Of a stretch of 64,000 bases of DNA, positions 45,121 through 56,500 are shown piece by piece (the first letter of the stretch is position 1; every line of letters starts with the position of its first letter). This DNA is from Notamacropus eugenii (Eukaryota; Chordata; Mammalia; Diprotodontia; Macropodidae). The position numbers and the translations under genes were made by a program. The notes beneath the pieces were generated by a model that was given only the letters and a program-made list of their open reading frames with translations, ran no database searches and was not told where the DNA came from. Location of the stretch: contig NC_092875.1 in NCBI RefSeq assembly GCF_028372415.1, forward strand, positions 355,562,233-355,626,232. The letters are read 5' to 3'.

Positions 45121-46530
45121 TATCATATTGCACATATGCAGCAAAAAAAGCACATAGGAATCCAAACAAATTGAAAATGATGTCCAGGCATACTCAATTG
45201 AAGAATAAGAAAATCAATCCAAAAATATTTCATATTTTCTAGAGGCAGAACCAGCACCTGCTAGATAGTCCAACTACTCTATCAAAACCTGAGTCTATGT
45301 GGTCATCAAAAAATTAATCAACACATGTTTATTGAATACTATGCTAGGCTGTGAGGAATACACACATACACACACAGCACAAGACCCATTTTAATTCCTT
45401 AAATAATCTAATTATATTTTTATTTTATGTTTCAATAGTCATAATTTGTTCCACTGTATATATTCAGTCCTTTTGTAAATATTCTTGAGGTTAAGGAAAT
45501 AGAGGCAAGCTCCACTGTGTCCATGAATCAAATGAGCTGTACAGGTTGGGGATCTTAAAACTCCTGAAGGAGCTTGTCTTGTACTAGTACCCTGGTATTT
45601 GAACCCAAATCTTCACACTTTCAAAAAACACAAAACCCTCATTCTCCAACACATACAACACAATGACTAAATAGGAGGAAATTCAAGGCAAGCATATAGT
45701 GGTATATAACGAGGACTTCTTAGCCCTACTAAGTGCATATCACCTGTAGCTCAGGAGCCACTATGGACCCTTGGCTCATGTGGACCCATATTTAGTGTTC
45801 TGATCCCAAATCTTGGAGGCGTGACCCAAAATAGATGAAATTTTGGCTAGATCATTATTTCCTTCCTCCTTGAATTTCTCTAGAAAAATATCTAAAAAAG
45901 AGGTTAGATATACTTTCCTAAATATAAGTCACAATGACCCCCTCCCACAAAGGCACTTCTTGTGCAATATGGGTATCAGGAATGCAACTTAAAAAATTCT
46001 TTCACTTATAAGATACAAAGGACTCACCAACAAAGTGGAAATTTACAAGAAATATAAAACACTTACACAGACAAATTTATGTATATTTCCTTTACCTCTG
46101 AAAATAAAGACCCTTTGTGGGACTGCTGAAGGGAAGGCTGTAAAATCTGTATTTCTTGCCCATTCATTCCATGACTTTTGCCTGCATCTAAGGGGTGATT
46201 TTGTTGATGTCACAAACATACTATTGTGAAAATCTTGTCACATTGAATCTCTGATACCTGACATTCAAACACAGGGACACTTAAAGTTAGGATTGCCCAT
46301 GACTGTAAATGTTCGTTTATTAGATTACTCATCACTAACCTATGTGTAGTAGAGGAAATTCAAAGGCAAAAAAGCAGTTAGAAATAAGGAAACTAAAGAA
46401 ATTTTGTCTCAGGTTCACTTGGGCAAATATATGTGAGTCACTCTCACATGCTTCTAATAATCCTAATTAATAATAATTAATTCTATTATAAATAAATAAT
46501 TCTAATCATCCTAAATAATCTAATAATAAT
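45121..46530. other. Mostly unassigned
   Basis: A short scrap of the 'tttattgaatactatgctag' type lies near 45,320. A possible weak antisense MIR is at 45,480-45,640. No coding frames are recognised. AT-rich 'taataattaat' units occur at 46,460-46,545. Confidence 0.4.
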
Positions 46531-46539
46531 TAATAATCC

Positions 46540-46803
46540 TAATAGTTCATAACACTTACACAGCACTTCTTATGTGTCAGGTACTATGCTAAGAATTTTT
46601 ATAATCATTATCTTGTTTGAACCCTCACAACTACCCTGGGAGGTAGGGACTATTAATATTTTATATAAGAGAAAATTGAGGCAAACAGATTAAGTAACTT
46701 GTCCAGGGTCACACTCGTAGTATGTGTCTGAGGTTGGATTTGAACTCTGATCTTCCTAACTCCAGGACTAGCACTCTAGCCATTGCATCACTTAACTGCC
46801 CCT
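46540..46803 (-). repeat. tRNA-headed marsupial SINE, antisense
   Basis: The plus strand reads 'cacttcttatgtgtcaggta', 'ctatgctaagaatttttata', 'accctcacaactaccctggg', 'aggtagggactattaatatt', 'gtccagggtcacactcgtag', 'ggttggatttgaactctgat' and 'cattgcatcacttaactgcc', ending in cc. This is the full reverse complement of the family, with the tRNA-like head at the right. Confidence 0.88.
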
Positions 46804-47009
46804 ATTGTAAGTTACCATTGCTTCTAGGTTATAGAGGAGCAAAAAAACTTCACTCTTTTCCCTTGATCCAAGATGCTCCTTAGCCACATTAGTTTCATAT
46901 CAACTACTTTGATTATATACTGATCATGTTAAAGATATTCCTCCGGACAAAATTGCAATTATAGGTCCAAATGCTGTCCAATCTGTTGTCTTCACCTGAC
47001 AGAATGTAT

Positions 47010-47150
47010 AACTAAAAATCAGAAAGCTTTAGTGACTTTCCCCAGGTTACACAGACTGCATTTGGTAGAGCCAAGATTCAAATCAGTGTCTTCTGCTTCA
47101 AAATCAAACGTTTTTCTTTCCATTACTCATTAACACTCCCTTAGGTACCT
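47010..47150 (-). repeat. MIR/CORE-SINE fragment
   Basis: The plus strand has 'ctttagtgactttccccagg', 'ttacacagactgcatttggt', 'agagccaagattcaaatcag' and 'tgtcttctgcttcaaaatc', the antisense order of MIR. Confidence 0.72.
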
Positions 47151-48664
47151 CCAAAGTATTGTGAACTGTGGAGGGCATCTCTTCATGAAATATCAGCAGT
47201 TGGTGAGGTTGGAATTACCTGCTATTATGATCACATCTTGGGAAAGGTGTCAGGTAGAAACCTTTGAATTTGGTCTTGGGAATGAGGATTGCTGAGGTGG
47301 CCCATTGATTTGGGGGACAATATTTCCTATGGCAACAGTTCAGGGAACTTGAGCTCCCATATCACAAAAATGGGCCCAAGCAGGCCAGCGCTGCTGCTCC
47401 CTGGGAAACTAATATCTCTGAATGACCTCTAGTGATAGCTTATTACCATCTTCTGGCATACTACCTATAAGTTTTACCTCCTCATTATGATTCTAGGACC
47501 ACTTATACAAATAGAATCGATGATCTAGAATTATACAGCAAAAACTGAGTCTATCGTATGCCCTTAAATGCCAACTGTGGGAAGCCTGTCATTATCTTTT
47601 GGACGTAACTATGTGGGTTCAGGATTCTGAACAGTCTGTACCCTGTTGCTCTTTGTGTATTTGCCATTTCTACTAGTGTTCCATTCTATTCTTGCTAGAT
47701 AATTCATAGGCTTTAGACCTGGAAAGTTTTATAAAGCAGAGCACAATGTTAAATAATCTTATATGTCCCTGTTCAAGACCTTAAAGCATACTACTCCTAC
47801 AACCACCACTTCCTAGCCTTAAATGTTTCTTGGTTTCTGGGAATGATTGATATACTTAAAGAATTCTTCCTTTCTGATGTAACTATCATTAAAACTAGGA
47901 TCTTGTACTTTGTATGGGTATCTGTGTATGTAAAAAGATTTTTGCTTTAGAACATCAATAGTCCCTAATAATAAGCTTCCATTCATTTTCAAGGGAAATA
48001 CTTAATCAGGTAGAGTCCCATCTAACAAACCGACAACAAACTGTGGCTAATTACTAGAAAATCAAGAAAGTGTTTTTTGGTTGTTCTGTTTTCAATGAAT
48101 TCTGTCTATTATGCCCTACTTGGATACCATAAACTGTACTGGTAAGAGGGGAAGGGTTGACTTTTGCTTTAACTTTCTTTTATCTAAGTTCTGAGAAATG
48201 TGTCTGGTGATGTTGGTTTCTCTTCCATGCTATTTGTCCTCAATTTCTAGTGCTAGAGGTGATCCTCCTGGGACTGAGAGTTTGAGTAATGTTGAACTTG
48301 GGGCCAGAATTGACAGGGTGGTCAGTCAGACAGTCCTGTAGTGGAAGCCCTGAGAGGTTAAGGTGCCTGGGACTTGTGCTCATGGTGTATTTTGACTTGA
48401 ACTGGGATGGTGCTATATGACAACCAAACTAACCTATGAACCTTATCCTCTTCCCCTCCCCCGAGATTAAGGTAGTGAATAGGAATAAGGGGATTATTCC
48501 TTCCATTCATTGGAGATGGGGGAGAGGGAATATATGTTCATAGGGTTTTGGAAAGTAAGATATTATAAACCATTTAATTGCATTGGGAAGGCAAGATTCT
48601 GTTACCAACAAGGTTGAACTCATTTATTCACAATAAGCTTGTCCCCTTAAAAACTGGCAGTATG
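47151..48664. other. No recognisable gene or repeat
   Basis: Both strands show only short frames with no recognisable content. I see no repeat words. This may be unique intergenic DNA. Confidence 0.45.
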
Positions 48665-50660
48665 GAAAGGTGGAGGATGGCAGATGGCAGAGAAAAGGCA
48701 GAGACTCTTCTGAGCTCTTCTCCAAACCCCTCTGAACATCTTTAAACAATGCCATAAGAGAATTCCTGAAGTGGTGGAACGCACAAAAGGGTAGAGTGAA
48801 ATAATTTTACAGTCGAAGACAATGTAGAATGTCATCAGGAAAAGTCTGTTGCACCTGGGTGAGCGTGGAGTACAGTCCAATACAACTGTGCCAGCACAGA
48901 CTCAATCCTAGCAAATCAGGAGCAGGCCTTTCTTGGGAGCCACTGAGTCAGCAGCAGCAGCAGCAGTAGGAGTTGCTTCTACAACTCTCAACACACAGAC
49001 AGTAAGGGGGTAGAATAAGTGGTAGAGGTCTCTTCGCTAGTACTGAGGCAAGTTTCTATTATTTTACCCATACCCGGATCTGAGTCACAGTTCTGATTCT
49101 TATTGCCTTAGCAAGGAGAAGTACTATCATGCTAGAGTTTGTGACCTTCTTCACAATTCTAGGGCAGAAATAAAGTGCTTCTGGTCACACACAGGTCAGA
49201 AGAGTAGTAAATTCACCTTTCCTCAGATCATTCCACTTTGGAAGAGCTGAAAACTTATAGTTCCCTAGAAGTATCTCTGCAAACAGCTGTGCAAAACTTC
49301 TGAAACTTGAGATAGTGCCCCTTCCACCCTGGGAGCAGAGTCCTACTTTAACAAAGAGTTAAAAGTCAAGAAATAGACTATAAAAATGAGCAAAAAACAG
49401 AAAAAACATTCAAGCCATAGAAAGTTACTATAGTGATAAGGAAGATCAAAACATACATTCTTGAGATGAGAGCCAAAATTCCAAAAGTTAAAGCCTCCAA
49501 GAAAAATATGAGTTGTCTTAGGCCACAGAAGAACTCAAAAAGAATCAAGAGTGGTAGAAGAAAAATTGAGAAAAGAAATTAGAGTGATGCAAGAAAATCA
49601 TGAATAGAGTCAACAACTTGGTAAAGGAAACATACAAGAAAAATTACTGAAGAAAATATCACTTTAAAAAACATACTAGGCCAAATGGTAAAAGAGATAC
49701 AAAAAGGTAATGAGTAAGAGAATGCCTTGAAAAGCAGAACTGGCAAGAGGAAAAAGGTGCAAAAATTTAGTGAAAAAAATACTCCTTAAAAGAAGAATTG
49801 GCCAAATGGAAAAGGAGGTACAGAAGTTCACTAAAGAAAATAATTCTTTTTTTTTTTTATTTAACTTTTAACATTTATTTTCACACAATTTTGGGTTACA
49901 AATTTTCTCCCCTTTTATCCCCTCCCCCCCCAGACCCAAGCTTTCTAATTGCCCCTGTGACCTATCTGCTCTCTCCTCTATCCTCCCTCCCTGCCCTTGT
50001 CTCCGTCTTCTCTTTTGTCCTGTAGGGCCAGATAGCTTTCTTGACACCTTAACCTGTATTTCTTGTTACCCAGTGGTAAGAACATTACACTTGGTCCTAA
50101 CACTTTGAGTTCCAACTTCTTTAGCTCCCTCCCTCTCCACAGCTTCCCCTTGGAAGACAGGCAATTCAATATAGGCCATATCTGTTTAGTTTTGCAAATG
50201 ATTTCCATATTAGTTGTGTTGTATAGGACTAACTATAATTCCCTCCATCCTATCCTGTCCCCCATTACTTCTATTTTCTTATGGTCCTTTTCCTCCCCAT
50301 GAGTGTTGACCTCGTATTACATTCTCCTCCCCTACCCTCCCCTTTATCCTCCCCCCCACCCTGCTTGTGCCCCTGTCCCCCACTCTCCTGTATTATGAGA
50401 TAGGTTTTCCTATCAAAATGAGTGTGCATTATATTCTTTCCTTTAGTGGAATGTGATGAGAGTAGACCTCATGTTTTTCTCTTGCCACCCCTCTTTATCC
50501 CACCACTAATAAGTCTTTTGCTTGCCTCTTTTATGAGAGATAATTTGCCTCATATAACTTCTCCCTTTCTCCTCCTAATATTTCTCTCTCACTGCTTGAT
50601 TTCATTATTTTTTTAAGATATGATCCCATCCTCTTCAATTCACTCTGTGCACTCTGTCTC

Positions 50661-50702
50661 TATGTGTGTGTGTGCGTGTGTGCATGTGTGTGTGTGTGTG
50701 TA
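50661..50702. repeat. (GT)n microsatellite in the young HAL1 3' UTR
   Basis: GT units with two GC variants lie between 'gtctctatgt' and 'actcccacccagtaccc'. In the sense of the element the run lies just after ORF1 and is followed by 'agagacagag'. The homologous place in older copies also carries a microsatellite. Confidence 0.93.
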
Positions 50703-50835
50703 CTCCCACCCAGTACCCATATACTGAAATGTTTCAAGAGTACAAATATTGTCTTTCCATGTAGGAATGTAAACAGTTCAACTTTAGTAAGTCCCTTATG
50801 ACTTCTCTTTGCTGTTCACCTTTTCATGGTTCTCT

Positions 50836-51933
50836 TCATTCTTGTGTTAGAAAGTCAAATTTTCTTTCCAGCTCTGGTCTTTTCATCAGGAAAATTTGAA
50901 AGTCCTCTATTTCATTGAAAGACCATTTTTTCTCCTGAAGTATTATACTCAGTTTTGCTGGGTAGGTGATTCTTGGCTTCAGTCCTAGTTCCTTTGACTT
51001 CTGGAATATCCTATTCCATTCCCTTCTATCCCTCAATGCAGAAGGTGCCAGATCTTGTGCTATCCTGATTGTATTTCCACAATACTTAAATTGTTTCTTT
51101 CTAGCTGCTTGCAATATTTTCTCTTTCACCTGGGAATTCTGGAATTTGGCCACAATGCTCCTAGGAGTTTCTCTTTTTGGATCTCTTTCATGCGGTGTTC
51201 TGCGGATTCCTTGAATATTTATTTTGCCTTCTGGTTCTAGAATCTCAGGGCAGTTTTCCTTGATAATTTCATGGAAGATGATGTCTAGGCTCTTCTTTTG
51301 ATCATGGTTTTCAGGTAGTCCCAGAATTTTTACATTGTCTCTCCTGATTCTATTTTCCAGGTCAGTTGTTTTTCCAATAAGATATTTCACATTATCTTCC
51401 ATTTTTTGAATCTGCGCGGTATGTTCTGAGATATCTGTCTTTCTCATAAAGTCCTTAGCGTCCATCTGTACCATTCCAGTTTTGAAAGATTTATTTTCTT
51501 CAGTGAGCTTTTGAATCTCCTTTTCCATTTGGTTAATTCTGCTTTTGAAAGCATTCTTCTTCTCATTGGCCCCTTGCACCTCCCTTGCCAGCTGAGTTAG
51601 GCTAGTTCTCAAGGTGCCAATTTCTTCAAGATTTTTTTGGTTCTCCTTTAGCAGGGAGCTGATCTGCTTTTCATGCTTCTCCCTCATCCCTCTCATTTCC
51701 CTTCCCAGTCTTTCCTCCACCTCTCTAACTTGATTTTCAAAATTCCTCTTGAGCTCTTCCATGGCCCGAGCCCATTGGGTGGGCTGGGACACAGAATCCT
51801 CGATTTCTGTGTCTTTGCCTGATGGCAAGCATTGTTCCTCCCCATCAGGAAGGAAGGGAGGAAGTGTCTTTTCTCCGAGAAAATACCCTTCAATAGTTTT
51901 ATTTCTTTTGCCTTTTCTGGGCATTCTCCCCAA
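50836..51933 (-). CDS. HAL1/L1 ORF1 protein, open reading frame, 365 aa
   Basis: This is the nucleic-acid-binding chaperone protein of L1-type retrotransposons, which coats the element RNA as a trimer. Residues about 53-195 are Glu/Lys-rich with heptad-like spacing and should form the coiled coil ('ELKRNFENQVREVEERLGRE'). The RNA-recognition domain follows at about 197-292, starting with the hallmark 'IRRDNVKILGLPENHDQKK'. The C-terminal domain at about 293-355 carries 'KSKELGLKPRITYPAKLSI'. The length is usual for mammalian ORF1p. The N-terminal 50 residues start 'MGRMPRKGKRNKTIEGYF'. The second Met at residue 4 could be used instead. There is no internal stop. No ORF2 follows. Whether it is expressed cannot be told from sequence. 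Confidence 0.92.
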   Translation of the reverse strand: MGRMPRKGKRNKTIEGYFLGEKTLPPFLPDGEEQCLPSGKDTEIEDSVSQPTQWARAMEELKRNFENQVREVEERLGREMRGMREKHEKQISSLLKENQKNLEEIGTLRTSLTQLAREVQGANEKKNAFKSRINQMEKEIQKLTEENKSFKTGMVQMDAKDFMRKTDISEHTAQIQKMEDNVKYLIGKTTDLENRIRRDNVKILGLPENHDQKKSLDIIFHEIIKENCPEILEPEGKINIQGIRRTPHERDPKRETPRSIVAKFQNSQVKEKILQAARKKQFKYCGNTIRIAQDLAPSALRDRREWNRIFQKSKELGLKPRITYPAKLSIILQEKKWSFNEIEDFQIFLMKRPELERKFDFLTQE

Positions 51934-52774
51934 TCAGTGACCTGACCTCTGAATGTCCTCCTCACACCCACCTCACCTCCTGGTCCTCCCAGCCAGCATT
52001 TGGGGATTGAGATTCAAATGCTGCTTCCAGCCTTAGGATTTTTGGCGGGGGCAGGGCTGCTAATCTGTGTGAGAATTAAGTTCAGGTGGTCAGGGGCAGG
52101 GCTGCCTCTCTGGCTCAGTTCCCTCAGGGGGTTTATGCACAGACCTTCCACAATGGATCTAGGCTCCCACCCGTTTGGGGAGCCCCTGTCTGCAGCCGCC
52201 TCTCATCTTCTATCTCCTTGGGGGGCCCGAGCTATGGGGGCACCCCACTCCCCTCTCAACCCGCCAAAGAGACTCTCTCACCTACCCCCATCAGTCACCT
52301 GTTGGTGGGGGGGGCTTGTGCCGCCCCTGGAGATCCTATCTCTGGAGCCTTCTCGGATCTGTACTTCTCGGAGCTGCGGCCGCTTCCGCCGCCGCAGGTC
52401 CGGGCTGGGCTCTGCGTCTGCAGCGCGATGGACCTTTTGTGAGAGGTTTGCAGGTCCCTCTGTGGGTGGGGGGACCCGCGTGGCCGCTGGAGATCCCATC
52501 CCCCTAGCCCTCTCGGATCTTTTCCTCACGGTGTCGTGGCCGCGGCAGGGCTGCCCTCTGCTCCCCGTCCTGGCGCCCAGTCCACGGCGCGAAGGACCCC
52601 CCGCGAGAGGTTTGCAGGTCTCTCCGGAACAGAAATCTCCCTTGCTCCAATATTCCGTGGTCTCTGGGTGCAGAATTCGCCCTGGGTTGGTCCCCTCTAG
52701 CCGTTCTGTGGTTTGTGGGTTCAGAGCTATGTGTATGTGCATCTTTCTACTTCGCCATCTTGGCTCCGCCCCCC
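51934..52774 (-). promoter_or_regulatory. GC- and CpG-rich 5' UTR of the young HAL1 with tandem units
   Basis: This is the only strongly GC-rich, CpG-rich stretch in the window. L1-type 5' UTRs carry an internal RNA polymerase II promoter, so promoter activity is expected by family knowledge. Two related units of about 160 bp are visible on the plus strand: 'gagaggtttgcaggtc' occurs at 52,441 and 52,605, and 'ctggagatcc' at 52,327 and 52,487, each followed by 'tctcggatct'. This recalls the monomers of mouse L1 promoters. A 154-codon frame in the sense direction (52,742-52,278) and a 284-codon frame in antisense (52,000-52,854) are open, which GC-richness alone may explain. Confidence 0.72.
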
Positions 52775-53561
52775 AAGAAAATAATTCTTTAAAAATTAGA
52801 ATGGAACAAATGGAAGGTAATGACCTTATGAGAAATCAAGAAACAATTAAATAATACCAAAAGAATGAAAAAAAAAGGAATTCAGCATGTAACATCTCAA
52901 TGGAAAAGCAACTTACCTGGGAAATAGATACAGGAGAGATAATGTAAAAATTATTGGACTATATGAAATTCATGATTAAGAAAAAAAAGCATTGATATCT
53001 CATTTCAAGAAATTTTGAAAGAAAACTGCCCTCATAATCTAGAACCAGAAGTTAAAATAGAAATTAAAAGAATCCACCAATCACCTACTGAAATTGTTCC
53101 CCAAATGAAATCTCCCAGGAATATTATAGCCACATTTCCAGAACTCCCAGGTCAAGGACAGAATATTGCAAGCACCAAAATAGACAATTCAAGTGTTGTG
53201 GTGCCATAGTCAGGATAACACAAATTGCGGCAGCTTCAACATTAAAGGATGAGAGGACTTGAGATATGATATTCCAAAGGGCAAAGGAACTAAGATTACA
53301 AGAATCACCTACCCAACAAAACAGAGTACAATCCTTCAGAGGGAAAAAGAGACATTCAATGAAATAGAAGACTTTCAAGCATTCTTGATGAAAATACCAG
53401 AGCTCTATAAAATATTGGACTTCTGGATATAAGATTAAAGAGAAGCATAAAAATGTAAACAGAAAAGGGAAATCATAAGGGGCTTAAAGTTAAACTGTTT
53501 GCATTCCATCATGGAAAGACAAGATTTGTAATTTATAAAAAATTCTCACTATGAGGGGAGT

Positions 53562-53596
53562 TGGGATTATATATGTATGTATGTATGTACGTATAG
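53562..53596. repeat. Short (TATG)n microsatellite in the outer L1/HAL1
   Basis: About seven TATG-type units precede 'acgtatagacagaggg'. The site is homologous to the longer array at 57.62 kb and the GT run of the young HAL1. Confidence 0.85.
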
Positions 53597-56500
53597 ACAG
53601 AGGGAACAAGTGTGAGTCAAATATGAAGGGATAATATCTAAAAATTAAAATTAAGGGGTGAGAAAGAGGAACACATTGGGAGAAATGGAAAGGGATGGGT
53701 AGAATTGAATAAATTATCTCACATAAAAGAGTCAAGGAAGAGATTTAATAGTGGGTAGGAAGGTAAGGGAAATAGGGGAAGGAGTGAGTGAACCTTACTC
53801 TCATCAGAATTGGCTCAAAGAAGGAATAATATGCACATTCAGCTGGGTGTAGAACTCTATCTTACCCTGCAAGAAAGTAGGAGAGAAGGGGATAAGACAA
53901 AGGGAGTGATAAAAGGGAGGAGACATTGGGGGAGACAGTACTTAAAAACAAAACATTTCTGAGGAGGGGCAAGGTGAAAGGAAAGAAAGAATAGAATAAG
54001 CTGAGGGGGAAGAGGAGGGAGGGAAATACATTTAACAATCATAACTGTGAAAAAAATGAAGCAAGTTTTTTTGATAAAACTCCCACTTCTCAAATATATG
54101 GGGAACTGAGTCAAATTTATAAAAACAGGAGCCATTTCCCAATGGATAAATGATCAAAAGATATGAACAGGTTTCAGATGAAGTAAACAATACTACCTAT
54201 ATCCATATGAAAAAGTTCTCCAAATCACTGTTGATTGGAGGAAAATAAATTAAAACAATTATGATCTGCTAACTCATACCTATTACATTAGGTAGTAGGA
54301 CAGAAAAGGAGACTGACAAATATTGGAAGGGATGTTGGGAAAATGAGACATTAATGCATTGTTGGTAGAATTGTGAACTGATTCAACCAATTAATTTTTT
54401 CCCAGTTACAGTTCAAGAAAAAATTTAACATTCATTTTGAGAAGATTTTGAGTTCCAAATTTTATTCCCTTACCCTGACCCTCCCATTTTCTAAAAATTG
54501 TAGTCAGTTTGATATAGTCTATACATATGCTAGCATGTAAAAATCTTTTCACATTAGTCACAGTTGTAAAAGAAAAAACAAATCAAAAGGAAAAAGAAAC
54601 AAATAGAAAAAAGAATTAAGTAAATAAAAAAAAAATATGCTCCCATCTGGATTCAGATTCCATCAACTCTTTATCTGGATATGGATAGCATTTTCCTTCC
54701 TGAGTCCTATTGACTTATCTTCGATCATTGTGTTACTGAGAAGAGCTGAATCACATGCTGCTGATATTGTGAATGATGTTTTCATGGTTCTGCTCATTTC
54801 AATTTGCATCACTTCATATACGTCTTCCAAGGTTTTTCTGAAATCTTTATGTTCATTATTACTTGTTACAAAGTAGTATTCCATTACATTCATATACCAC
54901 AACTTGTTCAGCCATTTCCCAAGTGATGGACATCCCCTCAATGTCCAATATTTTGCCATCACAAAAGGGCTGCTACAAATATTTTTGTACATGTAGGTTC
55001 TTTTTCCTTTTTCACAATCTTTATGGGATACAGTCATAGTTGTGGTATTGCTTGATCAAAGGTGTGGTTGCCTTTTGGGCATAGTTCCAAATTACTCTCC
55101 AGAATAGTTAGATCAGTTCATAACTAAACAGTGCATTAGTGTCCCATTTTTCCCACATCCTCTCCAACTGTGAGGGCAAGCAAAGTAGGATCTTTTACTG
55201 TTTTTGTCTATACCGAAAAGTATAATGCCTCTGAATAATGTGATTAAAGAACTTCAAAGCCCATTAATGGGCCTGCCCATTAAGGGGAGTTTGATTAGGG
55301 AAGATTTGTAGAAAGGCCCACACCTTTTGTTAATGAGGCACTAGCTCTCAAGAGTTGCGATGCTCTCTGGCTCTAAAAAAGGTATAAATACTCTGAGTTG
55401 AGGTTTTACATCTGGGCTTAGTTTTTGGAAGAAGTTTTGTGTGCCAGGTGAGACTCTGGGAAGCCAGTGAGGAGGACTTAGAAAATCCAGTTGTTGGTGC
55501 TTTCCTTTCTGGCAACTATGTTCAGACAGCTGGACCTGTCTATCGATTTGTGATATATGTATTGTTTATGTCACACAGTTTGGAAGCATTGTTTGTTGAT
55601 TTCCTGAACTAAGTGAATGATAAAAGTGCTTGATTAAAGGAGATTGTTAACCTCTCAAAAGTTGCCTTTCCTAGGGGTGGAGCCAAAATGGAAGAGTAGA
55701 AAGACTGACCTGCTCTAACACTCTCCCTGTAGCCCATAAAATACCTGTAAAAAATGGCTCTAAACAGATTCTGGAGCAGCTGAAGCCTGCAACAGAGTGA
55801 AAGAGATTTCCAGCCCAAGACAGCCTGAAAGGCCAACAGGAGAGGTCTATGGCACTGGGCTCAGAGTGGAGTACAGCCCAGCCTGGGTCACGCATCAAAG
55901 ACAGGAATGCAGCAGGCGTCAGGGTGCAGAATCAGAGGTAGCAGCTGTAGTTCCCAGGTTTCTCAACCGACAAACAACAAATACAGCTTCAAAGGTCAGT
56001 GAGAAAGCTCTTTCACCTGAGTGAGAGGGCTGTGTGGTCTGGCCCCAGCCCTGGCCCTGGGCAGCAGCCACTGTGGCAGCTGCATCCACTTTTGGAGCCC
56101 TCTACTTAAAGACCCTGGGGGAATTTCTCAGCTGGTTGAGTCTCAGTCCTGAGTGGTGGTTCTGTGGTAAGGAGGAACACTGGTATGATGTATCTGGTAG
56201 AGGCTCTGGAAAGGAAAAGCTACTCACAGATCCTGGGCAGAAAATAGTGCTAGTGGTTACTCCCAGAGCAGCGTGCAGTCCAGGAAAGAAGTAAACTCCT
56301 CTCCCTTGATTGTGCCACCTTGGAGGAACTGAAAACTTACAGGTTGTTAGATTATACCCTTCAATTGGCACAGGACTCCAAATTCAAGTAAATGACTGGG
56401 AAAAATGCCCCAAAAAGGAAAAAAATAAGACTATAGAAGGTTACTTTCTTGGTGAAAAGGTATTTTCTTCCATCCTTTCGATTAAGGAAAAACAATGTAT

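Larger units (their letters stand above)
49850..52774 (-). repeat. Young HAL1 element with perfect target duplication
   Basis: The 16-bp word aagaaaataattcttt stands at both edges (49,834-49,849 and 52,775-52,790) without a mismatch. On the minus strand the 5' end is a GC-rich 'gggggcggagccaagatggc' start at 52,774. A 5' UTR of about 840 bp follows, then an open ORF1 of 365 codons (51,933-50,836) and a 3' UTR of about 985 bp with an AATAAA word at 49,879-49,874 and a poly(A) tail. There is no ORF2, so it would need an L1 enzyme in trans. Full length is 2.92 kb. Perfect duplications and an open frame show that it is much younger than the other copies. Confidence 0.93.

Noticed and set aside
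54663-55037. 124-codon minus-strand frame as a separate gene
   Set aside because: It is the C-terminal end of L1 ORF2 ('WTLRGCPSLGKWLNKLWYMN' region) in the antisense L1, not an independent protein.
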